A stretch of DNA of 64,000 bases from Megaustenia siamemsis (GCA_032433765.1 JAVIAB010000124.1:72341746-72405745); one strand, 5' to 3'. Positions 10,151 to 20,869 are shown, counted from the first letter of the stretch. The notes: generated by a model from the sequence alone, not told the origin. A program made the numbers and translations.

Positions 10151-10889
10151 GAAATAAAAGTCAGAAAAGCAAGCACAGCACATTTCACTATGAGAACACA
10201 GACCAGGATGTCATTAGCAAAATCAGACATAGCAAAAAGGACACCCCCTCACAGGAGGCAGGAGAAATGGATGAAGTTGCCCTGGTGGAATACAGAAGTC
10301 AAGGAAACTTTGCGGAACAAGATACACATGAGATATGGCAGAAAGAATGGAAGAACATGACTTCAGCTCTTGGAGTGTCTGAAAGAAGAGGAGAGCTGTA
10401 AAATGATGCACTTTAAACGATGTGCTAAGCAGGTTAAGGATGCCAAGTGGGATGATTTCTGCAAAAAAGTGTGCTCATAAAAATCATTAGCCACATTCTG
10501 GCTCCTTCATCAGAGCATGAATGGCACAGAGGCATACCAGACTTTCAGAGCAGGCCAGATATGACACAAATCTGATGAGAGTAAAGGGATGGCCCTGTTT
10601 GCCCGCTCTATTGAGTAGACTGATCGAAGAAATGGGGCTGTAACAATGGGGGGGGGGGTTTTTGTCACTCTCAGAATTTTGTGAGAATGTAGTCCTGGGA
10701 GAAGATCTCATGATCACAACCAATGCCATTTGCACAACACTTAAAAGGTCACACAACACTGCTGGATTGATAGTCGCACTCTTTTAGCTCAGACACAACA
10801 GAAATCCTGTATGGATACAAAATTTTTCTGGTGTTTCAGAATTTTGTGCTCTGTTCCCACTGATACGTTCACTTGTTGCAACATTTTCC
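10151..10889 (+). mobile_element. LINE-J downstream part (linker and start of RT), decayed
   Basis: In sense, the translation contains KLPWWNTEVKETLRNKIHMRYGRKN, the PWWNxE linker motif that follows the endonuclease in Jockey-type LINEs. Broken pieces of the pre-RT region (WDDFCKKV-like, NGAVT..) follow. The sequence picks up where the 8200-8550 fragment stops, with the LINE-A copy between them. Frames are interrupted several times, and 10650-10660 is a short G run. Confidence 0.5.
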
Positions 10890-11240
10890 TTAAGGACTTT
10901 TCAAGATTATGTCTTGGATATCTAGACATTTTTCTTCAGGCACAGCAGGTCTATCAGATTGCGGAGCATCTTCCACATTTCCCATGGCACAAACCTTATT
11001 TAACAAATTTCTAACTGTAATGCAATGAGGAGGTTGTTGATCAGGAAATCTTGCTATAAATCTTTGAACAACCATCTGTGTGTATCGGCCGCCATTTCAA
11101 AGCACTTGTTCAACCAAAAAAAATTCTTTCTTCTGTTGATAACATCAGTCTGTTTTGAGTGCAAAGAATTACTCCAGCAGACGACAGCCATTCACTGCAT
11201 TTTGCTTCATAGTGGACTGTACAGCACATTTTTTTAATGA
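10890..11240 (-). mobile_element. Remnant with a transposase-like helix-turn-helix N-terminus
   Basis: On the minus strand 11075-10893 reads VVQRFIARFPDQQPPHCITVR, then LLNKVCAMGNVEDAPQSDRP and KCLDIQDIILKSP. This resembles the DUF4817-type helix-turn-helix found at the start of some transposases and in many insect repeat proteins. Upstream sequence to about 11230 continues in another frame (CFEMAADTHR), so a frameshift is present. No catalytic part is seen. I cannot say which transposon superfamily it came from. Confidence 0.5.
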
Positions 11241-11399
11241 TGTCATTTACTTATTTTTTCAAATGTGTTCTATATACAAAGTGTAGTGAGACTTTACGAA
11301 CACCCTGTATTATCACTATCAATTAATCAAAGTACAAATTTGGTGTTTTAGTTCCAATCTTGGAAATTATGCAGCAAATGAGCATAATCTATATTCTAT

Positions 11400-11805
11400 C
11401 GCAGGCTAAAATCATCGGCAAGCACAAAAAGAAAGACCTGCTTCAAGTACAAATATCTCACAAATGAATCCATGAGAAATATTCAAATTTTCATTTTTAC
11501 TCACAGAATTATTAAACTGTATTACTATATTAACAAATATTTAAGATCCCTATTAATAACAGAGATTAAACGTTGTGAGATGTGTGGACCCCAATATATC
11601 ATATTGTGTCATGTGCTTTTATCACCAGTGGGAAAAAAAATAAACCTACTTAAGGTACAAATATCTCACAAACGAACCCAAGAGAAACATTTTTACTTTC
11701 ACTTTTTACTCACAAAATTATTAAACTGTATTGTTTTAATAAATAATTAATATCACTGTTAATGACAGAGATTAAATGTTGTGAAATAAGTTGATCATAA
11801 TGTAA
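11400..11805. repeat. AT-rich dispersed repeat, two units in tandem (second pair)
   Basis: Units at about 11400-11595 and 11600-11805 share GACCTGCTTCAAG/AACCTACTTAAGG, then TACAAATATCTCACAAA, ACTCACAAAATTATTAAACTG and the closing ACAGAGATTAAA.GTTGTGA. They match the pair at 7625-7985 at a lower level. Both loci hold two units, so the dimer may be the mobile form. Confidence 0.55.
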
Positions 11806-11959
11806 ATTATATAGTCCCAGCAGAATTTATCAGAGAGTGGCAAGTGAGAAACCTCTAACAGTTCTACCGTCTAAAGCAGCTCAGCGTTGATTTAAATATT
11901 GCACAGGCAACTCCTGCGATGCATTTGTCACCAAGCTGTTCTTGCCACAACATTGGATC

Positions 11960-12300
11960 ACTGAGCTTTGTGGAGAGAAGAAAGATGTTGCATCAGCAAT
12001 AACTTTTCTCTTCCTTTTTTGCCCAAGCTCATGCCCTGGAGAGAAAATCAGCAACCAAGAAGCTTTATCTACAGTTGGGTTGCTGGAATGTCCGCACCAT
12101 GCAAGCTGGACTATCTGACAATTTGCTTGACATCAATGGTGCCAGAAAGACAGTCATAATCATTAATGAACTGAAAAGACTTCAGGTGGATATAGCTGCA
12201 CTCCAAGTGACCCGTTTTGCAGGCTCAGGTATGTTGAATGATGCGGGCCATGAGTTCTATTGGCAAGGAGTGGTTGAAAAAAATTAGAGGGAACATTGAA
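11960..12300 (+). mobile_element. LINE-D 5' fragment: start of endonuclease
   Basis: The translation reads LQLGCWNVRTMQAGLSDNLL, then ELKRLQVDIAALQVTRFAGSG and GHEFYWQG. This is the N-terminus of an AP-type endonuclease of the LINE-D kind. Where the family has the catalytic Glu (LQET), this copy has Val (LQVT), so the domain is inactive. A stop follows at about 12285 and the family resemblance then fades. Confidence 0.75.
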
Positions 12301-12539
12301 TTTGAATGGAGATATTTTCAAAGAGGGCAAAGCAAGAGGCAAACTTGTTGCCACCTTTAGGTGGAAACAGTCATAATTTTTGACCATGTAATGAGAAGAT
12401 AAAGTGTGTTCCTAAATGGAGGCTTTGTTATTTTCCATTATGTGTGGACCATTAGGTGTGAGGCTGACAACCTTACCCTGAGATTTGCATTGGGACAACC
12501 TAAGCAGGGAAACCATCATGGTTATAGAATCTTGTGGTG

Positions 12540-12695
12540 TTAAAATGACTTATGCCGAAAAACCTAACCAAGAGATTAGTAGTACGGCGAATATCATCAG
12601 CCCGAAAGCGCTAATACGAATAGGCTAGTGGAATGTTTGAACAGTGGCCGCTTCGACCAAACTAGTGCAAGTTGTCAATGAAATGGTGAAATACC
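12540..12695 (+). mobile_element. Short LINE 5' fragment (endonuclease start)
   Basis: Reads [29 protein letters not shown] in one frame, the usual start of an AP-type endonuclease (RIGxWNVRT). Two stops replace coding positions. It is cut at the AT microsatellite beginning near 12696, so the remainder is missing or was replaced by repeat expansion. Confidence 0.5.
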
Positions 12696-13165
<470 letters not shown>

Positions 13166-13199
13166 CTTCAGTGATATGTATATGGAATTAGTGAAACTA

Positions 13200-13390
13200 G
13201 ATGGCCAGAAATAGGAAAAAACCCATTAACAGCAGCATGACAATAATTTATTCTGGTACAGATGATAATAAACATTATGGAGGAGTGGGAATTGTAATTA
13301 ACGTCTCCGCTGCTGACAATCTTACAGAATGGGAGCAGGTGAATTGTAGATTAATTAACATATTATAAAACCAAGTTATAGTTAGTCAAA
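13200..13390 (+). mobile_element. Short endonuclease fragment of an unassigned LINE
   Basis: One frame reads MTIIYSGTDDNKHYGGVGIVI followed by ADNLTEWEQVNCRLINIL, the central part of an AP-type endonuclease (YSG...GVGI). It joins directly to the R-X repeat near 13393. It is too short to place in a family. Confidence 0.45.
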
Positions 13391-13392
13391 AG

Positions 13393-13466
13393 CCCTGGTA
13401 TCACTACAAATGAATTAAAATCCATAATTGCTCAACTGCCCGTACTAGTAGAAACATCTGAATTAA
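13393..13466 (+). repeat. R-X repeat, copy 1, left part (interrupted by piggyBac)
   Basis: Matches 37654 onward and the complement of the region ending near 20237, sharing TGAATTAAAATCCATAATTG-like sequence. It is cut at a TTAA (13463-13466) by the piggyBac element and resumes at 16118. One frame reads ELKSIIAQLPV in all three copies, so it may derive from a coding region, but the family is unknown to me. Confidence 0.7.
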
Positions 13467-14016
13467 CTCTTAATGACCGTAGTTTTTCTACCCCGTCACA
13501 ACTGTTTTGCCACAGTTATTTTTCCTGAAAAATACTTCTTTCACTAAATCTTTCATATTTTCACTATAAAAAGTCATAGACATATAAATTAGGCATCAAA
13601 TTGAAGGGCAAAGGACACAGATTCATAATCAGAAACAATATTTTGGAGAGAAAAAAATTGAAGGATAAGAATTTAAGCAATTAATATTTAAAATTTGTTG
13701 AAAAAAAAATTTTTTTAATATAAAAATTGGTACTCACCTACCCAAAATGGGTGTGATGGTTAATCCAACAGTGCTGGAAATGTGTTTCCAAGTAAATATA
13801 TCCACTTCTGAACAAATTAGGAAAGTTTAACTATCCTACGGAAACTAGTTTGCACTATACACACAATTCTTCATGGTATGTCATTTTTATGTGAAATTTT
13901 TTATGTACTTAAGAAGGGAGGTGTGCCAGTCAACTAAATATATTACACGGGTAAATATATTAAATTTAAAGTTTATGTACAATATTTACATAGCCGCAAC
14001 ATTTTAATTAATTTAT

Positions 14017-15249
14017 TTACAAGTCTGAATCAAATGTGGCCTTTGTGTGCCACAGTTTGAAACAGTGTTTTGGATGCAGATGCGGCATACCATCACATCC
14101 TTCACACAAAAAATTAGTCTGTCTTGGGGCACTAGGTTTGCTACAAACCTTACATCTGCGTTCCTTGTCGCTGTATGAAATCATATGTTTTGTCCCCGCT
14201 AACCGCTGTATGGGGTTAGATATCTTTGGTCTGCCTGTTGAGACTCTGAATGCCCTCTCAGGTTCAGGCATGATATCAGCAGCCAGCCGAAGCATGAAAT
14301 CAATTAGAGATAACTTGAACTGCTTGAGATTCATTTTCTTGGCACTCACCAATTTATATAAAATAAAAGCATTAGTGCAAACTATCTCCATCACCCAATG
14401 AAATATCTTCTTCCACCACTTCTTGCTCCGTCGCTTATGAACACCGTAGTAGCCAATCATTTGGTCGGCACGGTCACAACCATTCATGTTTTGGTTGTAA
14501 TCATGTATTACAACTGGCTTTGGCTTTGGCGTGGTGGTTAGTGCATTGTTGGCTTTTGTAGAGACAATGAGCACTGGCTTTTTTGCTTTTTTGTCTTTCC
14601 ATCCCAAGCACATAATGGTGGAGTCATCCGTTTTCCAGCACTTTCTTTCCATGTGGGCAAGCTTCAGAGTTTTCACTTCTTGCGGAAAACCAACACGGTT
14701 GACTTGCAGTGTGCCAGTGTAATACTGTTTCTCCTGTAATAAATGATTTATTAGTGCTCTTGTGGTGTAGTACCTATCAGCAAAGATATGGAAGCCTGAC
14801 CCCATATCTTTCAGGAGTGTATCAAAAATTTTGATGGCATTTCCACTGGTGACATCTTTTGCAGGATCATATGAGGTGTTAGCACCATAATAGGTCAGGA
14901 GGGACAAAACATATCCTGTGCTGCTGTCTACAAGGCCAAAGCTTTTTATATGGTATTTGCTTGGCTTTGTCGCATTGAACTGCTTGTACTTCCACTTTCC
15001 TTTGAATCCAATAATCATTTCATCGATGGAAATATTTTGAAAGGGAGTAAAAGCAGCTTTGAAATTGGCTGTGAGCAGATCAACAAAAGGCTCTATTTTT
15101 TTTTTTTCCATCAGATACAGGCTCACCAACATGCAGCCTTGTTTGGAAAAGGCTAAAAAATCTATCTCATTTGAAATTTTTAAAATAAAAAGGAGTACTG
15201 AAACATTCAGTCTCCGCCGAGAAATAGTCACGCAGAGAGGGCCTGACAT
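14017..15249 (-). pseudogene. piggyBac transposase, catalytic and C-terminal frame
   Basis: This 410-residue frame overlaps the N-terminal one by about 80 bases in a different register. The three catalytic aspartates expected for piggyBac are visible: D76 in ISIDEMIIGFKG, D158 in FADRYYTT and D259 in NGCDRADQ. The tail has a cysteine/histidine-rich domain (C366, C369, C382, C385, H395, C396, H401), which binds the transposon ends in related proteins. The first 50 or so residues do not look like family sequence, and the segment between YFSAE and EPFVDLL is shorter than usual. The product is therefore unlikely to be active unless the shift is an assembly error near the A run at 15098-15110. Confidence 0.85.
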
Positions 15250-15844
15250 CTAGTCCGATGGCAATGGTCGTTGCCATAAATTTAAAAAATTCATACCGTG
15301 AAAACTCCTTCCAATTGTTGAAACAAGACCTCTTTAACGCTGGTGTATTTATACTTATTTTATGTGCAGCATATTCATTTATGGAATTTACAATAAAATC
15401 AACAGTATTGTCAGTAAGCAATGCCTTGTAACAGTCAAAGGGTGATGACTGTTCACTGAGGCCAGACTTTTCATTGACTCCAGGACTGCACCCTTCTTTA
15501 GGATGAAATCTAAAATTGTTGAAAGTAACAGTTTCATCATTGCTACTGTTGGTAGTGTTACTGTTTGGTACTAAATTCCACTCACAAGAGCTGCCCCTAG
15601 TACCACTAGAAGACACTTTAGGCAATATTTTTCTACGCTTGGCACTGGGTCCAGGTTTCTGTAGCTCCCCTTCAGAACTGCTGGAACTACTAAGAATATT
15701 TGCTTCTTCGTCAGAGCTACTAAAACTAACATCATTGAGATCACTATCATATTCAAAGTCCTCATAACATAATTCTCTAGCTTTATCTGCTGTTAATAAT
15801 AATTTGCGTTTAGGAGCAAACGATACTTCACTGCTGCTAGCCAT
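15167..15844 (-). pseudogene. piggyBac transposase, N-terminal frame
   Basis: The 225-residue frame starts MASSSEVSF and has an acidic, serine-rich N-terminus (DEEANILSSSSSSEGE near 45-60) and a basic AKRRK patch near 70. From about 160 it has the conserved start of the piggyBac transposase core: YAAHKISINTP, NWKEFSRYEFFKFMATTIAIGL and RPSLRDYFSAE. It ends at a stop just after FYFKNFK. The catalytic part continues in another frame from about 15249, so a frameshift and probably a short deletion split the gene. Confidence 0.8.
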
Positions 15845-16117
15845 TTTTAACTTGTAAACACAAATCAGCTGATTGAATACTTAAAAAAAAACAACTCAAA
15901 TTTTGACGATATTGTGAAGAAAACAACACGCTGGATTAATAGAACTTCGTCAAAAGACAGGAAATTCGATTAGAGTGATATCCCTTCCGGATGCAGCAGT
16001 TTAAAATGTTTAATTTTCATAGTAACGAAACAAAATGAAAGAGACTTTGTCAGCGTTCTTGTGTAAGAAATGTGATTAAGCAAGCGTCGATGACAGAGCT
16101 CACACGGACGTAAGGAG

Positions 16118-16398
16118 TTAACATCTCATCTCATTGAAGGATCCAAACAACGAAAGGCAATTGCAGTCCCCATCATAGCAGCCACAGTACATGCCAAAAG
16201 ACATAAGACGTGGCCACATTGAAAGTGAACGCAACCCCAAACTGTCCTTCGTTATACAATATCATCATTCATCGTAAGCAATCAAAATATCGAAACACAA
16301 TCCGGATGAAAAACACATCTCATGGTATCACAAAGCACTAAATTCAGTAACTCCAGCAGCAAGCTGGACTTGCAATATGAGGAAACTGCAACAAGGAA
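16118..16398 (+). repeat. R-X repeat, copy 1, right part
   Basis: Resumes at the right TTAA of the piggyBac element and matches 37720-37950 and the complement of 19900-20160. Shared landmarks are the CCCCATCATAGCAG, CATGCCAAAAGACATAAG and GATATCATCATTCATC-like blocks. The match ends near 16398. Confidence 0.7.
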
Positions 16399-16764
16399 CC
16401 CGACCATGTATTTATCAGAAGGTGATTCAGTAATCATTTTGAAGTTTTGGGTGCAATGGATGAATTGAGTATTGATGAACTATGGGATATTCGCAACACG
16501 GCAATATTGACATCAGCTGAATTAAGTCCTGGATTTAAAGAAACTGAAAGAAAAGCATGAATATCAGACATTACATCATATCCAAAATAGGTGTGAAGCC
16601 AAACTAGCCTTGTTAAATGTCAAGACTGAATTAGGTAAAATACCAGCCAAAGCAACCTTGATAATAGGGTGAAAAACTCTGTAAGATGTGATAAAGAACT
16701 TATATCGATAATCCGGAAGTTGAAGCAGAATTAGTCTCCAAAACTAGAAGTAGCAAGGTTTCGT
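16399..16764 (+). other. Unclassified sequence, possible decayed coding repeat
   Basis: One frame reads LGAMDELSIDELWDIRNTAIL before breaking up. It may be a continuation of R-X, but no second copy was found in the window. No splice sites or domains are seen. Confidence 0.3.
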
Positions 16765-17140
16765 ATAATATCATCATCATCAAGTACCGGGCCTACTGGC
16801 GTAGGTGATCATGTCTCTCCATAACTTTCGATCACAACAGTTATTTATAATTTCTGTTGTTGACCTTCTGCCAAGCTATTCTCTTAAGCTGTCTGGTATC
16901 TTTTCTCTTTGCTTCCCTCTATCACTTTGTCCCTCAATTTTCCCAGTTGTTACAATATATTCCAGCTGTTCTCTTCTCATTGCGCGGCCAAAGAATGATT
17001 ATTGTTTCTTCCTAATATTGGAAATTAGCTCTCTTTTTCCTTTGGCTTCTTTCAGAACGTTTTCATTACTCTTCTTAGCTGTCCATGGTATTCTCAACAT
17101 TCTTAGGGTAAAACCACATTTCTACAGACGCCAGTGATTT
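16765..17140 (-). mobile_element. LINE-C 3' end, 5'-truncated
   Basis: Starts with the CATCATCATC tail complement and CCGGGCCTACTGGCGTAGGTG, then the complement of the LINE-C C-terminal domain (REWLGRR-like, IVTTGKIEG). Nearly collinear with 12816-13165. Stops interrupt the frame. Confidence 0.8.
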
Positions 17141-17477
17141 TCTTGTCTGTTGTCCTATTGTATAATATGTTATATGTTAGATAATATATTATCTATCTAT
17201 CTCTATTGTCCTTTCGAGCTGAAGACGGCACATAGGGCAGAACCACAATCTCAAAAACAGAAACTTTGCATGCCAAAATGGTACATATTGCAGAGATCGC
17301 TGCTTCTAAAATATATGGCTCTGTTTCCATAACAATACTTTTTTACAATGACAGCTTGTCAATCCATTAATCAACCTCCTTAGTCGCCTCTTACGACATG
17401 CCTGGAAGGTCACAGTATCACTATTCTTTACTTCCCTCATAATGAGACCCCGGTGAACACACGGGAAATAATATATT
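17141..17477. repeat. Decayed repeat debris, including a LINE-B-like tail
   Basis: About 17195-17250 resembles the complement of a LINE-B 3' end (CTATCT..CCTTTCGAGC). At 17380-17400 the phrase CGCCTCTTACGACATGC occurs, which I recall from many invertebrate repeats. Nothing is intact. Confidence 0.35.
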
Positions 17478-18140
17478 ATATGTTAGATAAATATAAATAT
17501 GTAGATTGATTCTTAAAACCATGAACAATTTTGTCTCTGAAATCTTTTCTGTTGCGTTGATAAAAGGCTTCCATAAGGAAAGAGTTAAGAACTCTTTTTC
17601 TTTTTTCTATTATCAAAAATGGATTGCATAGTATCTTCCTCATATTTTGCAAAGCTGCTTTTACCTGAGCCATTCTGCATCTCACCTCTATTGTACATCT
17701 ACGTCTGAGGTTATTAGAGTTCTCAAATATTTAAATTCATTTACCAGCTTTAATATTGTTCCACTTGTCTTTATTTTGCACTGAGGTGATGTCTTTTTCT
17801 TTGTTGTTACCATTGCTTCTGTATTTTTTGCTATTAAGGCTGAGTCCTTTATTTTTGCTTTCTTTTACTATAATGTCTAACATTTCTTGTAACTCATTTT
17901 CACTCTTAGCGATTAAGACTGTATCATCAGCATACCTTAGATTATTTATATTATGACCTCCGATTGTTATTCCAGGCATGCCCTTATGGATCTTAAAATA
18001 ATCTCACTATACATATTAAACAAATCTGGTGACAGTACACAACCCTGCCTAACACCCTGTTTTATTTGTTGAAACATTCCAGTTCTTATGGCCGCTGTTT
18101 GTTCCCAGTATATGTTCTTCATTTTTCTTATATATTAGCT
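17478..18140 (-). mobile_element. LINE-C reverse transcriptase fragment
   Basis: On the minus strand the palm reads ITIGGHNINNLRYADDTVLIAKSEN..., holding the catalytic YADD (frame 17979-17737). Upstream (18140-17990) lie decayed GCVLSPDLF-like and thumb sequences. Downstream (17685-17476) is MRCRMAQVKAALQNMRKIL. Frames are broken near 17735. The PLE-1 inverted pair begins about 90 bases to the right. Confidence 0.75.
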
Positions 18141-18224
18141 GTCAACATTTATGCCTTGACGTCTTATTGAGTGCTGTTTATTTATTTACAGGAAAAATTA
18201 AAAAATAAAAAAAATAGTAGCTTT

Positions 18225-19008
18225 ACGTGATAAGTGGACGACACAGACTAAACAACGTTTCGACCCAATAGGCCTTCATCAGGAACAAACAAAAAAAAAC
18301 ACAGACACAAAACTAATAACGAAACAACCAAAATAAAAACAATCGAAATTTTTAAAGAAAACAAAATAAACTATCCTGTCAAAACCAAAAGGAATAGCAA
18401 CCAAGTGCGGCTGTCGTGAACGTAGAGAAACGTGCACAAGTGCGCAAATGCACACAGAACCCGAGGAGTTCACACAGGGGTCAGTGTGCAAACACAAAGG
18501 AGAAAGAATCGAATAGTAGACTAACAGGTGTTCAAAAGACGGTAAGAGTGAGATGTCTGAGAGTGGGGTACAATAAAAACAAATGAGGGGTAAGGAGCAC
18601 AGAAAAAAAGGTATAGAGGAGAACACCGAAGTGTCTCATAAGAGACTAGAGGAGAAGAACTATAAATAGCATGGCATAGTAAGTAGACCAAAGAACCCAA
18701 ATATGTGCAGTAGAGAAGGCTATGCAAAAGGGAAGGAGCAACCAAAAGGAAACTATGCGTATGAGTGTGATACATTCATACCTCTTGGGGTCAGCGAACC
18801 ATACTGGACTATGAGGTGATTTTCCAAAGTATAGCGGCTGCGGTCGCCAGAGTGACAAAGGACAATACCAGTGACATGGATGTCGTCTTTGCCCTTGTGA
18901 TCAGGGGAGTTGAAGTGGGAAGACACCGGAGTACCAGTATTTTGTTGGACATCACGTAGATGTTCACAAAATCTTTCCGCTAATCTTCTCCCAGACTCAC
19001 CAATATAT
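18225..19008 (-). mobile_element. PLE-1 3' end, left arm of an inverted pair
   Basis: The right part (19008-18780, minus) encodes the last GIY-YIG residues: IGESGRRLAERF, EHLRDVQQNTGTPVSSHF and a SLTPRG-like end, matching the copy at 62930-63190. The left part is the 3' untranslated region, closing with a hammerhead-like core at 18253-18282. Bases 18234-18703 are repeated in inverted order at about 19012-19500. Confidence 0.8.
18253..18282 (-). ncRNA. Hammerhead-like core of PLE-1
   Basis: Minus strand: CTGATGA, then A, GGCC, TATTG, GGTC, GAAA, CGTT. The conserved CUGAUGA and GAAA core bases are intact. Stem II has one G-U pair and a bulged A. A convincing stem I was not found by eye. Confidence 0.45.
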
Positions 19009-19011
19009 TTG

Positions 19012-19510
19012 GGTTCTTTGGTCTACTTACTATGCCATGCTATTTATAGTTCTTCTCCTCTAGTCCCTTATGAGACATTTTGGTGTTCTCCTCTATACCT
19101 TTTTTTCTGTGCTCCTTACCCCTCATTTGTTTTTATTGTACCCCACTCTCAGATATCTCACTCTTACCGTCTTTTGAACACCTGTTAGTCTACTATTCGA
19201 TTCTTTCTCCTTTGTGTTTGCACACTGACCCCTGTGTGAACTCCTCGGGTTCTGTGTGCATTTGCGCACACTTTTGCACGTTTCTCTATGTTCACAACAG
19301 CCGCACTTGGTTGCTATTCCTTTTGGTTTTGACAGGATAGTTTATTTTGTTTTCTTTAACACATTTCGATTGTTTTTGTTTTGGTTGTTTCGTTATTAGT
19401 TTTGTGTCTGTGTTTTTTTTTGGTTTGTTCCTGATGAAGGCCTATTGGGCCGAAATGTTGTTTAGTCTGTGTCGTCCACTTATCACATAAAGCTTCTTAC
19501 ATACTATTTT
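19012..19510 (+). mobile_element. PLE-1 3' end, right arm of an inverted pair
   Basis: Mirror copy of 18234-18703, with the 3' untranslated region in sense, ending in a hammerhead-like core (19431-19460) and the GTCGTCCACTTATCAC.TAAAGC terminus. Coding sequence is absent. A 14-base direct repeat TTTATTTATTTACA flanks the pair (18177-18190 and 19569-19582). Confidence 0.8.
19431..19460 (+). ncRNA. Hammerhead-like core of PLE-1 (right arm)
   Basis: CTGATGA (19431-19437), A, GGCC (19439-19442), loop TATTG, GGCC (19448-19451), GAAA (19452-19455), TGTTG. Core bases are intact, but the ACGT of stem III seen in other copies is ATGT here. Confidence 0.45.
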
Positions 19511-19584
19511 TTTTAATTTTTCCTCACATTCTGCTTTACTGCGGCTTTGCATTTTTATGCCTTAACCCTTTATTTATTTACATG

Positions 19585-19796
19585 CTGAAATGCAATGGAT
19601 TGCTCCGTCAAGTCGACCGATTTTCCTCTTTGGGGAATTTGCACCGTGTTTCGTTCATTGTACGCTAACCGCAGGGTCTGTTGTTTGATGTGTGATGGGG
19701 ATAATTCGATGACTAACTGTGTGTTTATATGTTCGGTTGGAGTCAAGAATGATGTCCTAACATCATCAAGCGCTATACATTTTTTGTTCTCAATAT
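19585..19796. other. Unassigned sequence with a 67-residue frame
   Basis: The + frame at 19595-19798 is Cys-rich (LWGICTVFRSLYANRRVCCLM) but has no domain I recognise and no neighbour to support it. GC is a little higher than its surroundings. It may be an unrecognised repeat. Confidence 0.25.
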
Positions 19797-19896
19797 GACG
19801 ATCATCATTTTCGGGAGGACGTGAACTTCCATGGTATACGGTGGATAGGCAGCAGGAACCATTGAAGGCTATGTCTGAAAAGTGTTCCTTGTTGCA
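19797..19896 (-). mobile_element. Short LINE-E fragment
   Basis: Matches 47412-47515 closely, including ACTTCCATGGTATA.GGTGGATAGGCAGCAGGAACC, which lies in the region before the RNase H domain of LINE-E. It joins R-X directly. Confidence 0.65.
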
Positions 19897-20240
19897 GTTT
19901 CCTCATATTCCAAGTCTGGCTTGTTGCAGGAGCTACTGAGTTAAGTGCTCTGTGCACACCGTGAGCTGTGTTTCTCATCCGTTTTGATCATCTTTCGATA
20001 TTCCAATTGTTTACATTGAATGATGATATCGTATGACAGGGAACAGTTGGCTGTGTTCACTTTCTGCGTGGTTTCGCCTTATGTCTTTTGGCGTGTGCTG
20101 AGACTGCTACGATGGGGACTACAGTTACGTTTCTTTGTTTGGGAGATGAGATATTAATTCGGATGATTACGCTGGCACGGGCAGTTGAGCAATTATAGAT
20201 TTTAATTCGTTTGCAGTGATACCGAGGCCTTCCATAACCA
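19897..20240 (-). repeat. R-X repeat, copy 2
   Basis: The minus strand matches copy 1 (13393-13466 plus 16118-16398) and copy 3 (37654-37950). It has no TTAA interruption, so it also serves as an empty-site reference for the piggyBac insertion. A 76-80 residue minus frame here has no known domain. Confidence 0.7.
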
Positions 20241-20244
20241 ATAA

Positions 20245-20865
20245 CCAATTTATGCATTGCTTGTTCCTTTATCTCCAACAAAACCACACTGTTCATCACT
20301 AATTTCTGGACTGATTTTGCTTCGCACTCTTCGCATGATGATTCTTAGTAATGTCTTAGTCATGTGACTCATAAGGCTTATTGTGCGATGATCATTGCAT
20401 TCAATTGCACCCGATTTCTTTGGTAGGGCTATGAATATTGATTTTAGCAGGTCACCTGGTATATATCCGGTGTTGTAGATATCATTCAATATTTTTGTTA
20501 TTATTTCTATTCCTAAATCACCCATGGCTTCAATCTCTTCTTAGTTATATTATCTGGTCCAGGAGCTTTTCCTGCTTTCATATTGCGCGAGACGTCTTCC
20601 ACTTCTTCTTTGAGTATTTCTGGTCCTTCTCCATTATCCTTCATATTTACTTCTGTTCGTTCATCATTATAAAGATCTTTAATGTCCTGTCCATCATTCC
20701 ATTATGCTTTCTTGTTCAATCAACAGTTCTCCTTCCTTTGACTTTAAACATCCAGTTTTTGATTGCTTTTTTCTTCCTGTTAATTCTTCAATTTGTTTGT
20801 ATATAGCTTTGGCATCTCCTTTTTGTTGCATTTCAATCAATTTTATAATATACACAAACAATTAA
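20245..20865 (-). mobile_element. LINE-C fragment: linker and start of RT
   Basis: Minus strand: TEELTG-like linker near 20790, then KAGKAPGPDNITK (about 20560), and in the frame 20525-20250 GIEIITKILNDIYNTGYIPGDLL, FIALPKKSGAIECNDHRTISLMSHM and EISDEQCGFVGDKGT. The palm is missing. The same stretch is present at 40455-40930 and 29085-29330. Confidence 0.8.
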
Positions 20866-20869
20866 CAGG

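Larger units (their letters stand above)
13467..16117 (-). mobile_element. piggyBac element bounded by TTAA duplications
   Basis: The ends carry imperfect inverted repeats: CTCTTAATGACCGTAG from 13467, and CTCCTTACGTCCGTG read inward from 16117 on the other strand. TTAA flanks both sides (13463-13466 and 16118-16121), the piggyBac target. The flanking R-X repeat is continuous when the element and one TTAA are removed, judged against the uninterrupted copy at 37654-37950. The 2.65 kb element holds one transposase region on the minus strand, now in two frames. Confidence 0.85.

Noticed and set aside
10042..10230. Frame with six consecutive His on the minus strand
   Set aside because: Antisense of the LINE-A ATG-repeat tail; a shadow.
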